Part shown: one piece after another, positions 9,666 to 19,695 of the stretch
How positions within the stretch are numbered: the first letter of the stretch is position 1
Layout: the number at the start of each line of letters is the position of its first letter
DNA from: Candidatus Binataceae bacterium
GTDB taxonomy: Bacteria; Desulfobacterota; Binatia; Binatales; Binataceae
Reading direction: 5' to 3'
NCBI GenBank assembly: GCA_030037595.1
Contig: JASHQJ010000043.1
Span: forward strand, 1-36,178
DNA length: 36,178 nucleotides
The notes under the pieces: model-generated
Databases searched by the model: none
Told to the model about the DNA's origin: nothing
Seen by the model: only the letters and a program-made list of their open reading frames with translations
Translations under genes and position numbers: made by a program

Positions 9666-10286
9666 ATGAAACCTCAAACGATTGCAAGCGAAATTGCCGC
9701 GCTCGGCGGGCTCATAGCCTCCTATCCGCTCGACTGGATCTCGCAGCGCGCTGAATCGCGCCTATGGAAGGCCGGCAGCGAGCCGGTGATTCTGATCCAC
9801 GGCCTCGGCGGCAGCCGCTCCAATCTGCTCGGACTTGCGGCCTATCTGCGTCTGGCAGGCTTCGATAACATCGCGTATTTCGAATACCCGCGCCTTCAGA
9901 CGCTCATCGAATCTGCGTCGCAGCTTCGCGACTTCGCGCGCGAGCGCTTTGGTCAGGCTGGCGTGCACCTGGTTGGCCACAGCCTCGGCGGGACGATCGC
10001 CCGCTTTCATGCCGCAGCCGCGCCCGGCCAGGTGCGTTCGCTGGTGACACTCGGCTCGCCTTACTCCTACGCCCAGTGGAGTCCGCGCGAGGTCGCGATT
10101 TTCGGCGACGACGATCCGATCGTGCCCGCCCCGATTGTTCCGATGACTGCGCCGTCGTCGTTCGGGCGAATCGAAATCCTCGACAATACCGGTCACCTCG
10201 CGCTCATTTATCATCCCGAAGCACTGCGCATCGTCGCGACCGAACTCCGCGCGAAACGCGCGCGCGACGAAGCTCGCGCGGCCTAG
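9666..10286 (+). CDS. alpha/beta hydrolase, lipase-like
   Basis: VILIHGLGGSRSN and nucleophile elbow GHSLGG. Confidence 0.82.
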   Translation: MKPQTIASEIAALGGLIASYPLDWISQRAESRLWKAGSEPVILIHGLGGSRSNLLGLAAYLRLAGFDNIAYFEYPRLQTLIESASQLRDFARERFGQAGVHLVGHSLGGTIARFHAAAAPGQVRSLVTLGSPYSYAQWSPREVAIFGDDDPIVPAPIVPMTAPSSFGRIEILDNTGHLALIYHPEALRIVATELRAKRARDEARAA

Positions 10287-10294
10287 CTCCGCCG

Positions 10295-10912
10295 ATGGCC
10301 TCCGCGACCCACGCGAGCGCGATCATCCTCGCGGGCGGCCGCAGCTCGCGGATGGGTAAACCGAAGGCCGGGCTCGACTTTGCCGGCAAGTCGTTCCTCG
10401 AACGTATCGCCGAAGAACTCGCGCCGAGCTTCGATGACCTGATTGTCGTCGCGGCGCCCGAGAACGCCGAGAGTTTCAGGATTCAGATTCCGGGCGCGCG
10501 AATCATCCGCGACGAAATCGCCTTCGCGGGACCTCTGGATGCGCTGCGCCGCGGCCTCATCGCCGCGCATCATGAGATCGCGTTCGGCTGCTCGTGCGAT
10601 TTGCCGATGCTGAAGTCAGCCGTCGCCGTGGAACTCTGTTCGTTGATTGGCGAGCATGCGGCCGCGATTCCTATCGTTGATAACCGGACCCAAGCGCTTT
10701 GTGCCGCCTACCGAAAAAGCGCCGCCGATTCGATCGTGAGGCTCATCGCCAAGGGCGAGCAGCGCCTGGTCGTTCTTGCCGACGTGCTCGATGCGCGGCG
10801 CGTCAGCGAAGATGAACTCCGCCGCGTCGATCCGACGCTCGCGAGCTTCATCAATGTCAACACTCCCAATGACTACGCCCGCGCCCTCAAACTCGCGCGC
10901 GGCAAATCGTGA
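10295..10912 (+). CDS. mobA: molybdenum cofactor guanylyltransferase-like protein
   Basis: IILAGGRSSRMGKPKA N-terminus, CDLPML, INVNTPNDY. Confidence 0.8.
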   Translation: MASATHASAIILAGGRSSRMGKPKAGLDFAGKSFLERIAEELAPSFDDLIVVAAPENAESFRIQIPGARIIRDEIAFAGPLDALRRGLIAAHHEIAFGCSCDLPMLKSAVAVELCSLIGEHAAAIPIVDNRTQALCAAYRKSAADSIVRLIAKGEQRLVVLADVLDARRVSEDELRRVDPTLASFINVNTPNDYARALKLARGKS

Positions 10913-10915
10913 GCG

Positions 10916-12445
10916 CTACTTTTCCTTCGGTTGCCACCGCAGAATCGGGTGGCGCGCGGCTTCGGCCTCGTCAACGCGCGACACGACGGTTGAGTAAGGA
11001 GCGCCCTTGACCAACTCGGGATCGTTCAGCGCTTCGTCGTAGATTTTTTCCATCGCAGTGACGAAGCTGTCGAGGATCTCGCGGCTCTCGGTCTCGGTCG
11101 GCTCGATCATCAGCGCGCCTGGCACTACCAGCGGAAAGTAAATCGTCGGGGGATGGATACCGAAATCCAGTAGGCGCTTGGCGATTTCGAGCGTGCTGAC
11201 GTCGGCGCGCTTTTCGAGATCGTGCGTCAACACGCACTCATGCATCGATGGCTCGCCGGTCGCGCTCGGAAACTTCTCTTCGAGGCGCTTGCGGAGGTAT
11301 TTGGCGCCGAGGATCGCAAGCCGGCTCGCCTGCGCGAGTCCGTCGCCGCCGAGCGCCAGGATGTAGGCGTAGGCGCGAACCAGCATGCCGAAGTTGCCGT
11401 GATAGGAACGCAGCCGCCCGATTGAATCGGGCCGATTCGTCTCGAAGCGCAGGCCGTCCCCGGTGCGCGCAAGGCGTGGCATCGGCAGCAGCGGCTCGAG
11501 ATGGCGCTTCACGCCGATCGGACCCGCTCCGGGCCCGCCTCCCCCGTGCGGCGTCGAAAACGTCTTGTGCAGATTGAGCTGCACGATATCGGCGCCCATG
11601 TCGCCCGGCTTGGCGACTCCGAGCAGCGCGTTCATGTTGGCGCCGTCGAGATAGAGCAGGGCGCCTTTCTCATGCAGCGTAGTCGCGATCTCGCGAATTT
11701 CGGGCTCGAAAATTCCGAGCGTATTCGGATTCGTCACCATCATCGCGGCGACGTCGTCGCTCGCGAGCCGGCGAATCTCCGCCGCTTCGAGGAAGCCGCG
11801 GTTGTTCGACTTCGCGACGATGACCTGGAATCCAGCGAGAGTGCAACTGGCCGGATTCGTGCCGTGCGCCGTATCGGGAATTATCACCTTGTGGCGGTGT
11901 TCGCCGCGCTTGCGATGGAACGCGCGAATCATCAGGAGCCCGGTCAGCTCACCCTGCGCGCCCGCTGCAGGAGCCAGCGACACGGCATCCATTCCGGTGA
12001 TCTCGGCCAGCGCCGCCTCCATCCGCTCCATCAACTCAAGTGCACCCTGCGCTAGATGCTCGGGCGTCGCGGGATGTAGCGCTGCGAACCCCGGCAGCGC
12101 AGCCATCTCCTCGTTGAGCACAGGGTTGTACTTCATCGTGCACGAGCCGAGCGGATAGAACTGGAGCGCCTGCGCGAAGTTGAGCTGCGAGAGCCTGAGG
12201 AAATGGCGCAGCACCTGCGGTTCGCTGAGCTCGGGGAATCCAGGCAAGTCCTCGCGGCAGAGTTCGCGCCCGAGGATATCGGCGCCGCGCGCGATGCCGT
12301 CGGGACGCGGCGGCCCATCGGCGCCGCGCCGCCCGTCGGACGACAACTCGAAGATAAGCGGCACGCCCGCGACCGGTTCGATGCGGTGAGGCCTCGGCTC
12401 GGGCGCCGCTGCGATATGACGAATCGTCCCTGCCGTCGCCATCAC
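10916..12445 (-). CDS. gcvPB: glycine dehydrogenase (decarboxylating) subunit 2
   Basis: PLIFELSSDGRRG, LGSCTMKYNP, NLHKTFSTPHGGGGPGAGPIGV (PLP lysine). Confidence 0.95.
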   Translation of the reverse strand: MMATAGTIRHIAAAPEPRPHRIEPVAGVPLIFELSSDGRRGADGPPRPDGIARGADILGRELCREDLPGFPELSEPQVLRHFLRLSQLNFAQALQFYPLGSCTMKYNPVLNEEMAALPGFAALHPATPEHLAQGALELMERMEAALAEITGMDAVSLAPAAGAQGELTGLLMIRAFHRKRGEHRHKVIIPDTAHGTNPASCTLAGFQVIVAKSNNRGFLEAAEIRRLASDDVAAMMVTNPNTLGIFEPEIREIATTLHEKGALLYLDGANMNALLGVAKPGDMGADIVQLNLHKTFSTPHGGGGPGAGPIGVKRHLEPLLPMPRLARTGDGLRFETNRPDSIGRLRSYHGNFGMLVRAYAYILALGGDGLAQASRLAILGAKYLRKRLEEKFPSATGEPSMHECVLTHDLEKRADVSTLEIAKRLLDFGIHPPTIYFPLVVPGALMIEPTETESREILDSFVTAMEKIYDEALNDPELVKGAPYSTVVSRVDEAEAARHPILRWQPKEK

Positions 12446-13791
12446 CGCACCTCCGCGAGCGCGCCGGCGAGGCGCTCGAGTTCATCGGGCCGATTCATTT
12501 CGGTGCAGGTCGTGAGGAGAGCGTCGGAAAGCTCCGGATAGTCGCGGCCAAGTGCGATTCCGGCCAGTATCTTTCGTGCCTCGGCAGCTTTGAGAGCCAT
12601 CGCGACGTTATCGACGCGAATCGCCAATTCGTTGAAGAACGGGCCTGTGAAGCGCCGCCGGATTCCCACCGTTTCGAGCACCGCGGCTGCTTCGTGCGCG
12701 AGTTCGACGTTGCGCTCCGCCAGGTCGCGAAGCCCGGCGCGTCCCATCAGCGAGAGATAAACGGTCGCGGCGAGCGCACAGAGCGAATGGTTGGTGCATA
12801 TATTCGAGGTCGCGCGCTCGCGGCGGATATGCTGCTCGCGCGCCGCGAGCGTGAGGCAGAAGGCACGCCGCCCGTCGCGATCGCGTGTCTCGCCGACGAG
12901 ACGTCCCGGCAGCTGCCGCACGTTGGCCATCTTGGCTGCCAGGTAGCCGAAGCCCGGTCCGCCGAACTGGAGCGGTAGGCCGAAACTCTGGCCCTCGCCT
13001 GTCGCGATATCGACGCCAAGCTCGCCCGGAGGCTTCAGGAGCCCTAGCGCGAGGCTTTCAGCGGTGGCCGAGATCGCGACCGCATCGGCTCGCCGCGCGA
13101 TTTCCGAGATCGCGCCGAGCGGCTCGATCACGCCAAAAGCGTTTGGATAGCCGATGACGGCGCAGAGCAGGCGTTCGTTCGCGATTTTCTCGAACGCGGC
13201 CACGTCGGTGGCACCGCTAGAATCGTCGAAAGGAAGTTCGACGATTTCGATTTCCTCGATCGAGCTCAGGTAAGTGCGAATCGTCGCGCGGTAATCCGGC
13301 CAGAGCGCGCGCGCAAGCGCGACGACCGTTCGCTTGGGCTTTAGCCGATGCGCCATCAGCACGGCTTCCGCGGCCGCCGATGCGCCGTCGTACATGCCGG
13401 CGTTGGCGACTTCCATCGCGGTGAGCTGCGTGATGAGCGTCTGGAACTCGAAGATGGCCTGCGTCGTGCCCTGGCTCGCCTCGGCCTGATAGGGCGTGTA
13501 GCTGGTGGCGAATTCCGCACGCGCGGTGATCGCACGTACCGCGGCAGGCACGTAGTGATTGTAGTAACCGCCGCCCAGGTAGCTCGTGAATTCGCGCGCG
13601 CCCGAGTTCATAGCCGCGAGCCTCGAGATCTGCCGCGCGACCTCGGCCTCGCTCCGTCCGCTGTCGATTGCGATCGTCGCCTTGGCGCGAAGTTCGGCCG
13701 CCACATGTGCGACAAGTTGTTCGAGGTTTTCGAGCCCGACGACATCGAGCATCGCCGCGATGTCGGAGCTGGTATGCGGCATGAATCTCAT
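12442..13791 (-). CDS. gcvPA: glycine dehydrogenase (decarboxylating) subunit 1
   Basis: RFMPHTSSDIAAML, SYTPYQAEASQGT, FEFQTLI; 4-bp ATGA overlap with gcvPB. Confidence 0.95.
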   Translation of the reverse strand: MRFMPHTSSDIAAMLDVVGLENLEQLVAHVAAELRAKATIAIDSGRSEAEVARQISRLAAMNSGAREFTSYLGGGYYNHYVPAAVRAITARAEFATSYTPYQAEASQGTTQAIFEFQTLITQLTAMEVANAGMYDGASAAAEAVLMAHRLKPKRTVVALARALWPDYRATIRTYLSSIEEIEIVELPFDDSSGATDVAAFEKIANERLLCAVIGYPNAFGVIEPLGAISEIARRADAVAISATAESLALGLLKPPGELGVDIATGEGQSFGLPLQFGGPGFGYLAAKMANVRQLPGRLVGETRDRDGRRAFCLTLAAREQHIRRERATSNICTNHSLCALAATVYLSLMGRAGLRDLAERNVELAHEAAAVLETVGIRRRFTGPFFNELAIRVDNVAMALKAAEARKILAGIALGRDYPELSDALLTTCTEMNRPDELERLAGALAEVR

Positions 13792-13851
13792 CTGGAAACT
13801 CTCTTCCCCTTCGTCGTCATCCTTCTCCACCGCACGGTGAAGCAGCATTGA

Positions 13852-14985
13852 TCATAACTTGGCGCGCGAGTCGAAGCGCGGGTCGCCGCGCCGGTAGAAC
13901 GGCATCTTGATGATGGTTGCGGCCGCGCGCCGCCCGCGCACCTCGATCTCGATCTTCTGCCCCGATGCATTAGACGGCGTAACTGTGCCTGCCGATGCGT
14001 ACGCCATCGCAATTGGGCGGCCGAGCCACGGTGCGAAGGTGCCGCTGGTGACGACACCGGCTGCGATACCGTCGGCCAAAATCGTGTAGCCTTGGCGAGC
14101 GACGACCTTCCCATCATCGGTCTGGATACCTACGAGATGCTTTTTCGTGCCGTTGGCCACCTGTGTCTGCAGTGCCTTTGCGCCTACGAAATCTCGGCCG
14201 AGCTTTACGAACGTTTTTAGTCCCGCTTCGAGCGGTGATGTCGCGGCGTTGAGTTCGTGGCCATAAAGTGGCAGCGACGCTTCGAGCCTGAGAGTATCGC
14301 GCGCGCCGAGTCCGACGGGTTTGATCCCGTCGCCCGCGCCCGCGTTGAGGATTGCCTCGAAGAGCCGCACGGCGGCGGCGTTATCGACGAAGAGTTCGAA
14401 GCCGTCCTCGCCAGTGTACCCCGTGCGCGCGACGACGCATCGCGTACCAGCCACCTTGCCGCTCGCGACGCCGAAGCGCACGATCGCGCCGATCGGAAAC
14501 TCTGCGATCCGTTCGAGAATTGCAACCGTGCGCGGCCCCTGGACCGCGACCAGCGAGCTTGAGTCGCTCACATCTTTGAATTCCGCACGTCCGCCATTCA
14601 GTTCGAGCAGCCATTCACGATCACGCGCGATATTCGATGCGTTGACGCAGAGCATGTAGCGTTGTGCACCGAGGCGATAGACGATCAAATCGTCGATCGT
14701 GCCGCCGTCCTCGGTGCACATGATCGTGTACTGCGCGCGTCCTTCGGCGAGGCGTGCCGCGGAGTTCGTCAGCGCGCGCTCAAGGAGCTCGAGCGCGTGC
14801 GGTCCGCTGATCTCGAACTCGCCCATGTGACTCAAATCGAAGAGCCCCGCCGCCGAGCGGACCGCGACGTGCTCCTCGATAATCCCGCTGTACTGCACGG
14901 GCATCGTGAAGCCGCCGAACTCCGTCATCCGTGCGCCGAGTCTCTGATGAAGATCGTAAAGGACGGTGCGCTTGGGCGCATTCAT
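13852..14985 (-). CDS. gcvT: aminomethyltransferase (glycine cleavage T protein)
   Basis: [42 protein letters not shown]. Confidence 0.95.
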   Translation of the reverse strand: MNAPKRTVLYDLHQRLGARMTEFGGFTMPVQYSGIIEEHVAVRSAAGLFDLSHMGEFEISGPHALELLERALTNSAARLAEGRAQYTIMCTEDGGTIDDLIVYRLGAQRYMLCVNASNIARDREWLLELNGGRAEFKDVSDSSSLVAVQGPRTVAILERIAEFPIGAIVRFGVASGKVAGTRCVVARTGYTGEDGFELFVDNAAAVRLFEAILNAGAGDGIKPVGLGARDTLRLEASLPLYGHELNAATSPLEAGLKTFVKLGRDFVGAKALQTQVANGTKKHLVGIQTDDGKVVARQGYTILADGIAAGVVTSGTFAPWLGRPIAMAYASAGTVTPSNASGQKIEIEVRGRRAAATIIKMPFYRRGDPRFDSRAKL

Positions 14986-15110
14986 CGGCCACCAAAAAGT
15001 AACAGAGCGGACATTGGGCCACGAGACGAACGCGCGCGATCTGCCAACAGGCGCGGCATCTTTCCACAGCGCCTTGCTCGCGCCCTGCTCGTATAGTCGA
15101 ATCGTATCGG

Positions 15111-16016
15111 ATGAGCACCGCAATAATCATGGACGGGCGCGAGGTGAGCGCGCATCTGATGCCCGAGCTCAGGCGTCATGTCGAGGAACTCAAACACCAT
15201 CATAATTTTACACCCGCGTTGACCGCGATTCTGGTCGGCGACGATCCGGCGTCACGCCAATACATCCGCAACAAGCAGCGCATGGCGGAAGAGCTCGGTT
15301 GCTCAAGCCGCACGATCAGGATCAAACCGGTCGAGGCCAGCACCGCCTCGATGCTCGCGCTGATCGATGAGGTCAATCGCGATCCGGCGAGCACCGGAAT
15401 TCTGCTTCAGATTCCGATCCCCGAGCATGTCGATCGCTTCCGACTGTTCGACGCGATCGCGCCGCTGAAAGACGTGGACGCAGTTGGCGCCACGAGCGTG
15501 AGCGGCTTCTATCGCGGCCAGTGGGGGACGTTCATTCCATGCACGCCCCGCGGAGTCCTGACGCTGCTCGCCTATTACAAGGTCGCTGTTGATGGCGCGC
15601 GCGCAGTGGTGATCGGACGCAGCGATATCGCCGGTAAGCCGACCGCGATCATCCTCGGCGGCCGGCTCCGCAACGCTACCGTCACCTGGTGTCATCGTCA
15701 TACCCGCAACCTCGCCGAGATCTGCCGCACCGCGGACATCCTCGTGCCGTGCGTCGGCGCGGACACCGGCCGGCCCTATCTGATCACGCCCGACATGGTG
15801 AAGCCCGGGGCGTGCGTGATCGATGTCGGTTTTCGGCGAATCGGGCCGGGCAAGTTCGTCGGCGACGTCGATTTCGATGCGGTCAAAGAGGTCGCGGGCT
15901 GGATCACGCCGAATCCCGGCGGCACGGGCCCGATGACGGTCCTTGCGCTGATGCAGAATCTGATCGACGCTGCGCGCTACCAGGTTGGCCTCGCGCGAGC
16001 CGCGTACACGACTTAA
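15111..16016 (+). CDS. folD: FolD-like methylenetetrahydrofolate dehydrogenase/cyclohydrolase (divergent)
   Basis: LVGDDPASRQYIRNK, GILLQIPIP, KDVD, PCTPRGV, VIGRSDIAGKP, GGTGPMT. Confidence 0.85.
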   Translation: MSTAIIMDGREVSAHLMPELRRHVEELKHHHNFTPALTAILVGDDPASRQYIRNKQRMAEELGCSSRTIRIKPVEASTASMLALIDEVNRDPASTGILLQIPIPEHVDRFRLFDAIAPLKDVDAVGATSVSGFYRGQWGTFIPCTPRGVLTLLAYYKVAVDGARAVVIGRSDIAGKPTAIILGGRLRNATVTWCHRHTRNLAEICRTADILVPCVGADTGRPYLITPDMVKPGACVIDVGFRRIGPGKFVGDVDFDAVKEVAGWITPNPGGTGPMTVLALMQNLIDAARYQVGLARAAYTT

Positions 16017-16104
16017 CTCTCACCGTTAACATCGCGATTCCCTTTGCGGTCGCCGCCGCGAATTCGTAGAACTCTATGGCGGCTGCGCTGCTGGAGCCGC
16101 GAAG

Positions 16105-18153
16105 ATGCCTGCGACACCTAGTCGGACCGATAGCGACGCCTCCCGCCGGCGCACTCTCAGTGAAATCCTGATTGGTCCGCCGCGCGACGTTCGCGATCCG
16201 CGCGTCTTCCATAACTTGTCGCTGGTCGCGTTTCTCGCGTGGGTGGGACTTGGCTCCGACGGCCTGAGTTCCTCGTGCTACGGCCCCGATGAGGCGTTCC
16301 GCGCGCTCGGCCCGCATCAGTACCTGGCGGTGTTTCTGGCGCTGATGACCGCGCTCACCGTGTTTGTGGTCTCGGCGTCATATTCGCAAACGATCGATCT
16401 GTTTCCGACGGGAGGCGGTGGATACCTGGTCGCGACGCGGTTGCTCGGACCGTACTTCGGACTCATCTCGGGCAGCGCCCTGATCGTCGATTACGTGCTG
16501 ACGATTTCGATGTCGATCGCGAGCGGCGCCGACGCGATCTTCAGTTTCCTTCCGCTCGAGTGGCAACTCGTCAAGTTCTGGTTCGTGTTGGCCGTCGTGC
16601 TCCTGATGATCGCGATGAATTTGCGCGGGGTGAAGGAGTCGGTGCTGTCGCTGCTGCCGATCTTTATCGCGTTCGTGCTCATGCATGCGTGGCTGGTCGG
16701 CTACGCGCTCTTGAGCCGCGCGTTCGTTTTCCCCCACGCGTTTCACGGTGCCGTGCATGAGGCCCGCCACGCTATCGACACTCTCGGCTTTGTCGCGATC
16801 GCGGCCATCTTCTTCCGCGCCTACAGCATGGGCGGCGGCACCTACACCGGAATCGAAGCGGTGAGCAACGGCCTCCCGATCCTGCGTGAGCCGCGCACTG
16901 TGACCGGCAAGCGCACGATGATCTACATGGCGTTCTCGCTCGCCTTCCTTGCCGGCGGCATTCTCATCGGCTACCTGCTCGAGAATGTGCAGCCGAGCGC
17001 CGGCGAGACTCTCAACGCCGTGCTCTTCAATCGCGTCGCCAGTGATTGGACCTTCTTCGGCGTTCCAGTCGGTCTCGAAATCATCACCTTCACGCTGATT
17101 ACCGAGGGGGCGCTGCTCTTCGTTGCGGCACAGACCGGGTTTATCGACGGGCCGCGCGTGCTCGCCACGATGGCGAATGATCGATGGCTGCCGCGTCGCT
17201 TCTCCAGCCTGAGTGCGCGGCTGGTGACGCAGGACGGCGTTCTTGCGATGGGCCTGGCGTCGTTCGTGATCCTGATCGGCACGCACGCCAAGGTCGATAT
17301 CCTGGTCGTGCTGTACGCGATCAACGTGTTCATCACATTCACTCTCTCGCAGCTTGGCATGAGCGTGCACTGGGTCCGCGAGCACAAGAGCGAGCCGCGA
17401 TGGCGCCGCAAGCTGCTCGTCAATGGAGTCGGATGCATCTTCACCGCCACAATCCTGGTCCTCACAATCCTCTTCAAGTTCGACCAGGGTGGATGGGTGA
17501 CGATCGCAATAACCCTGGCGCTGATCACAATTTGCTGGGCGGTACGCAGCCACTATCGGCGCGCCGCCGAAGCCGTCGGAGGGTTGGAGGCGGCGATCCT
17601 GCCCAAGTTGTACGAAGCCGAGAAAAAGGCGGCACCGCCGCTCGAGCTCGATGCGCCGACCGCTGCGATCCTGGTGAGCGGCTACAATGGCCTCGGCCTC
17701 GCAACGCTGATGTCAGTGAGCGAGTTGTTTCGGGGCGAGTTCCACAACGTGGTCTTCATCGGCGTCGGCGAGATTGATTCCGCGTTGCTAAAAGGTCCCG
17801 ACGAGATCCACGAGCTTGAGAATCGGCTAGCCGCGGACTTGCAGGAGTACTGCCAGATCGCCGGCGACATGGGGATGCATCCTGAGCTGCGCTCCGGGCT
17901 TTCCCCCGACGTGGTCGCCGAGCTGCGCCGGCTCTGCCTCGAAGTCGCGCACGAGTTTCCGCACGTCGTGTTTTTCGCCGGCAAGCTGATCTTCTCTAAC
18001 GAGGTGGAAGGCTTTATCGGGCGCTTCCTTCACAACCACACCTCGCTCGAACTGCAAGCCTGGTTGCAGGTCTATGGCCTAAGCCTCGTTATCCTGCCGG
18101 TGCGCGTCGGTGGTGCGTCGTCGCCGCGGCCGCTTCCCTCGGACGCGGGTTGA
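16105..18153 (+). CDS. APC-family permease / amino acid transporter
   Basis: 682-aa multi-TM protein with GGGYLVATRLLGPYFGLISGSALIVDYVLT and GGGTYTGIEAVSNG, soluble C-terminal part. Confidence 0.85.
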   Translation: MPATPSRTDSDASRRRTLSEILIGPPRDVRDPRVFHNLSLVAFLAWVGLGSDGLSSSCYGPDEAFRALGPHQYLAVFLALMTALTVFVVSASYSQTIDLFPTGGGGYLVATRLLGPYFGLISGSALIVDYVLTISMSIASGADAIFSFLPLEWQLVKFWFVLAVVLLMIAMNLRGVKESVLSLLPIFIAFVLMHAWLVGYALLSRAFVFPHAFHGAVHEARHAIDTLGFVAIAAIFFRAYSMGGGTYTGIEAVSNGLPILREPRTVTGKRTMIYMAFSLAFLAGGILIGYLLENVQPSAGETLNAVLFNRVASDWTFFGVPVGLEIITFTLITEGALLFVAAQTGFIDGPRVLATMANDRWLPRRFSSLSARLVTQDGVLAMGLASFVILIGTHAKVDILVVLYAINVFITFTLSQLGMSVHWVREHKSEPRWRRKLLVNGVGCIFTATILVLTILFKFDQGGWVTIAITLALITICWAVRSHYRRAAEAVGGLEAAILPKLYEAEKKAAPPLELDAPTAAILVSGYNGLGLATLMSVSELFRGEFHNVVFIGVGEIDSALLKGPDEIHELENRLAADLQEYCQIAGDMGMHPELRSGLSPDVVAELRRLCLEVAHEFPHVVFFAGKLIFSNEVEGFIGRFLHNHTSLELQAWLQVYGLSLVILPVRVGGASSPRPLPSDAG

Positions 18154-18222
18154 AAGCTGGCGCGCCTGCTCGAAACCCTCACTTGACTGGACACCTGCGG
18201 GCTGGCGTAACTGCTCACAATC

Positions 18223-19614
18223 ATGTCGGAGTTCCTCGAGTCGGTTCCGGAGCTCGCCACCGAGCCCGGGGCCGCGATCGCCCTGCCTCCAGTCGAAGCG
18301 ATGCGCACCGAGGTGTGGGCGCTTGCGTGGCCGGTGATCCTGTCGTTCGCGCTCGACTCGATCCTCGGGCTCGCCGCGATGCTGATGGTGGGGCGGCTCG
18401 GTGCGGAGGCTGTCGGCGCGGTCGGGCTCGCGACGCAGATCCTCGGCGCGGTGCGGGCCGGAATCGCCGCGGTGGGCACGGGGACAGTCGCGCTGGTGGC
18501 GCGCTATATCGGCGCGCAGGATCGAGAGGACGCCGAGGAGGTGCTCACGCAATCGGTGGTATTCGGCGTGCTCGTCTCAACCGTGATCGCGATCCCGGTG
18601 ATCGTCTTCGCGACGCCGCTGATGGGCCTCTTCCAGGTGAAGGGGCAGATGGCCGCGATGGGCGCGCGGTACTTGCGCGTCGTGATGCTCTCGGAACCCT
18701 TCCAGGGGATTTTCCTGATGTGCGCGTCGGGGCTCCGCGGCGCGGGCGACACGCGCACGCCGCTCTGGATCGGCGGCATCATCGACGTGCTTGCGATCTT
18801 CCTCAATTACGTTTTGATCTTCGGAAAATTCGGAATCCCGGCGCTCGGCGTCGATGGCTCGGCGTTCGCGACGCTGATCGCGATCGCGATCGGCGGACTG
18901 CTCTTCTTCTGGGCGCTCTCGTTCGAGGGGATGGTGCTCGGCTTTCGATGGGACAAGCTGTGGCCCGACTTCGGCCTCGGATGGCGAATCCTGCGCGTCG
19001 GCAATCCGGCCGCGATCGAGCAGCTCGTGATCCAGTTTGGCTTCGTCGCATATGTCGCGTTCGTCGCGCGCTACGGTGACAAGGAAGTCGCGGCGTATTT
19101 TATCGGCGTGCGCATCCTCGCACTCTCGTTCCTGCCGGGCTTCGGGTTTTCGGCGGCGTCGGCGACTCTCGTGGGACAAGGACTCGGCGCGCGCGACCCG
19201 GCGTTCTCGCGGCGCGCGGGATGGGAATCGACCGGCATGGCGGTCGTCCTGATGACGGCGATGGGCCTCGTGTTCATCGTGTTCGCGCGCCAGATCGCGG
19301 CGCTCTTCATCGACGATCACCAGGTCATCCTCTACACCGTGGCGTTTATGTACGCGCTCGGCGCGGCGCAGCCACTGATGGCCGTGGATTGGACGATCAC
19401 GGGCGCGCTGCGCGGCGCGGGCGACTCGCGCTTCCCGCTCTACGGCTCGCTCGCCGGTTTCTACGGAATGCGGCTCTTCCTGACGATCCTGATCTGGTAC
19501 CACCACGGCAACATCGTGTGGATTTGGTGGTCGCTCATCGCTGATTATATCGTGCGCTCAAGCCTCAAGACCTGGCGCTTCTGGGGCGGCAAGTGGGAGA
19601 CGGTCGAGGTCTGA
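18223..19614 (+). CDS. MATE family efflux transporter
   Basis: multi-TM; LRGAGDTRTPLWI and ALRGAGDSRFPLY repeats, GQGLGARDP. Confidence 0.93.
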   Translation: MSEFLESVPELATEPGAAIALPPVEAMRTEVWALAWPVILSFALDSILGLAAMLMVGRLGAEAVGAVGLATQILGAVRAGIAAVGTGTVALVARYIGAQDREDAEEVLTQSVVFGVLVSTVIAIPVIVFATPLMGLFQVKGQMAAMGARYLRVVMLSEPFQGIFLMCASGLRGAGDTRTPLWIGGIIDVLAIFLNYVLIFGKFGIPALGVDGSAFATLIAIAIGGLLFFWALSFEGMVLGFRWDKLWPDFGLGWRILRVGNPAAIEQLVIQFGFVAYVAFVARYGDKEVAAYFIGVRILALSFLPGFGFSAASATLVGQGLGARDPAFSRRAGWESTGMAVVLMTAMGLVFIVFARQIAALFIDDHQVILYTVAFMYALGAAQPLMAVDWTITGALRGAGDSRFPLYGSLAGFYGMRLFLTILIWYHHGNIVWIWWSLIADYIVRSSLKTWRFWGGKWETVEV

Positions 19615-19695
19615 CGCGCGCCCGGCTGTTACGAAACTTCTTCCCAGGCCCTTTACGCGCTACGCACCGTTCGCGATCCTCGATCGGGGCGCCAT

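Noticed and set aside
14986-15110. Possible glycine riboswitch upstream of gcvT
   Set aside because: No glycine-riboswitch conserved core could be recognised in the short gcvT/folD intergenic region on either strand.
16378-17553. 391-aa minus-strand ORF antisense to the APC permease
   Set aside because: Shadow ORF, rich in Asp/Glu/His/Arg/Gln with no motif; the sense ORF is a convincing multi-TM permease.
18577-19506. 309-aa minus-strand ORF antisense to the MATE transporter
   Set aside because: Composition bias only; no motifs and the sense gene is clear.
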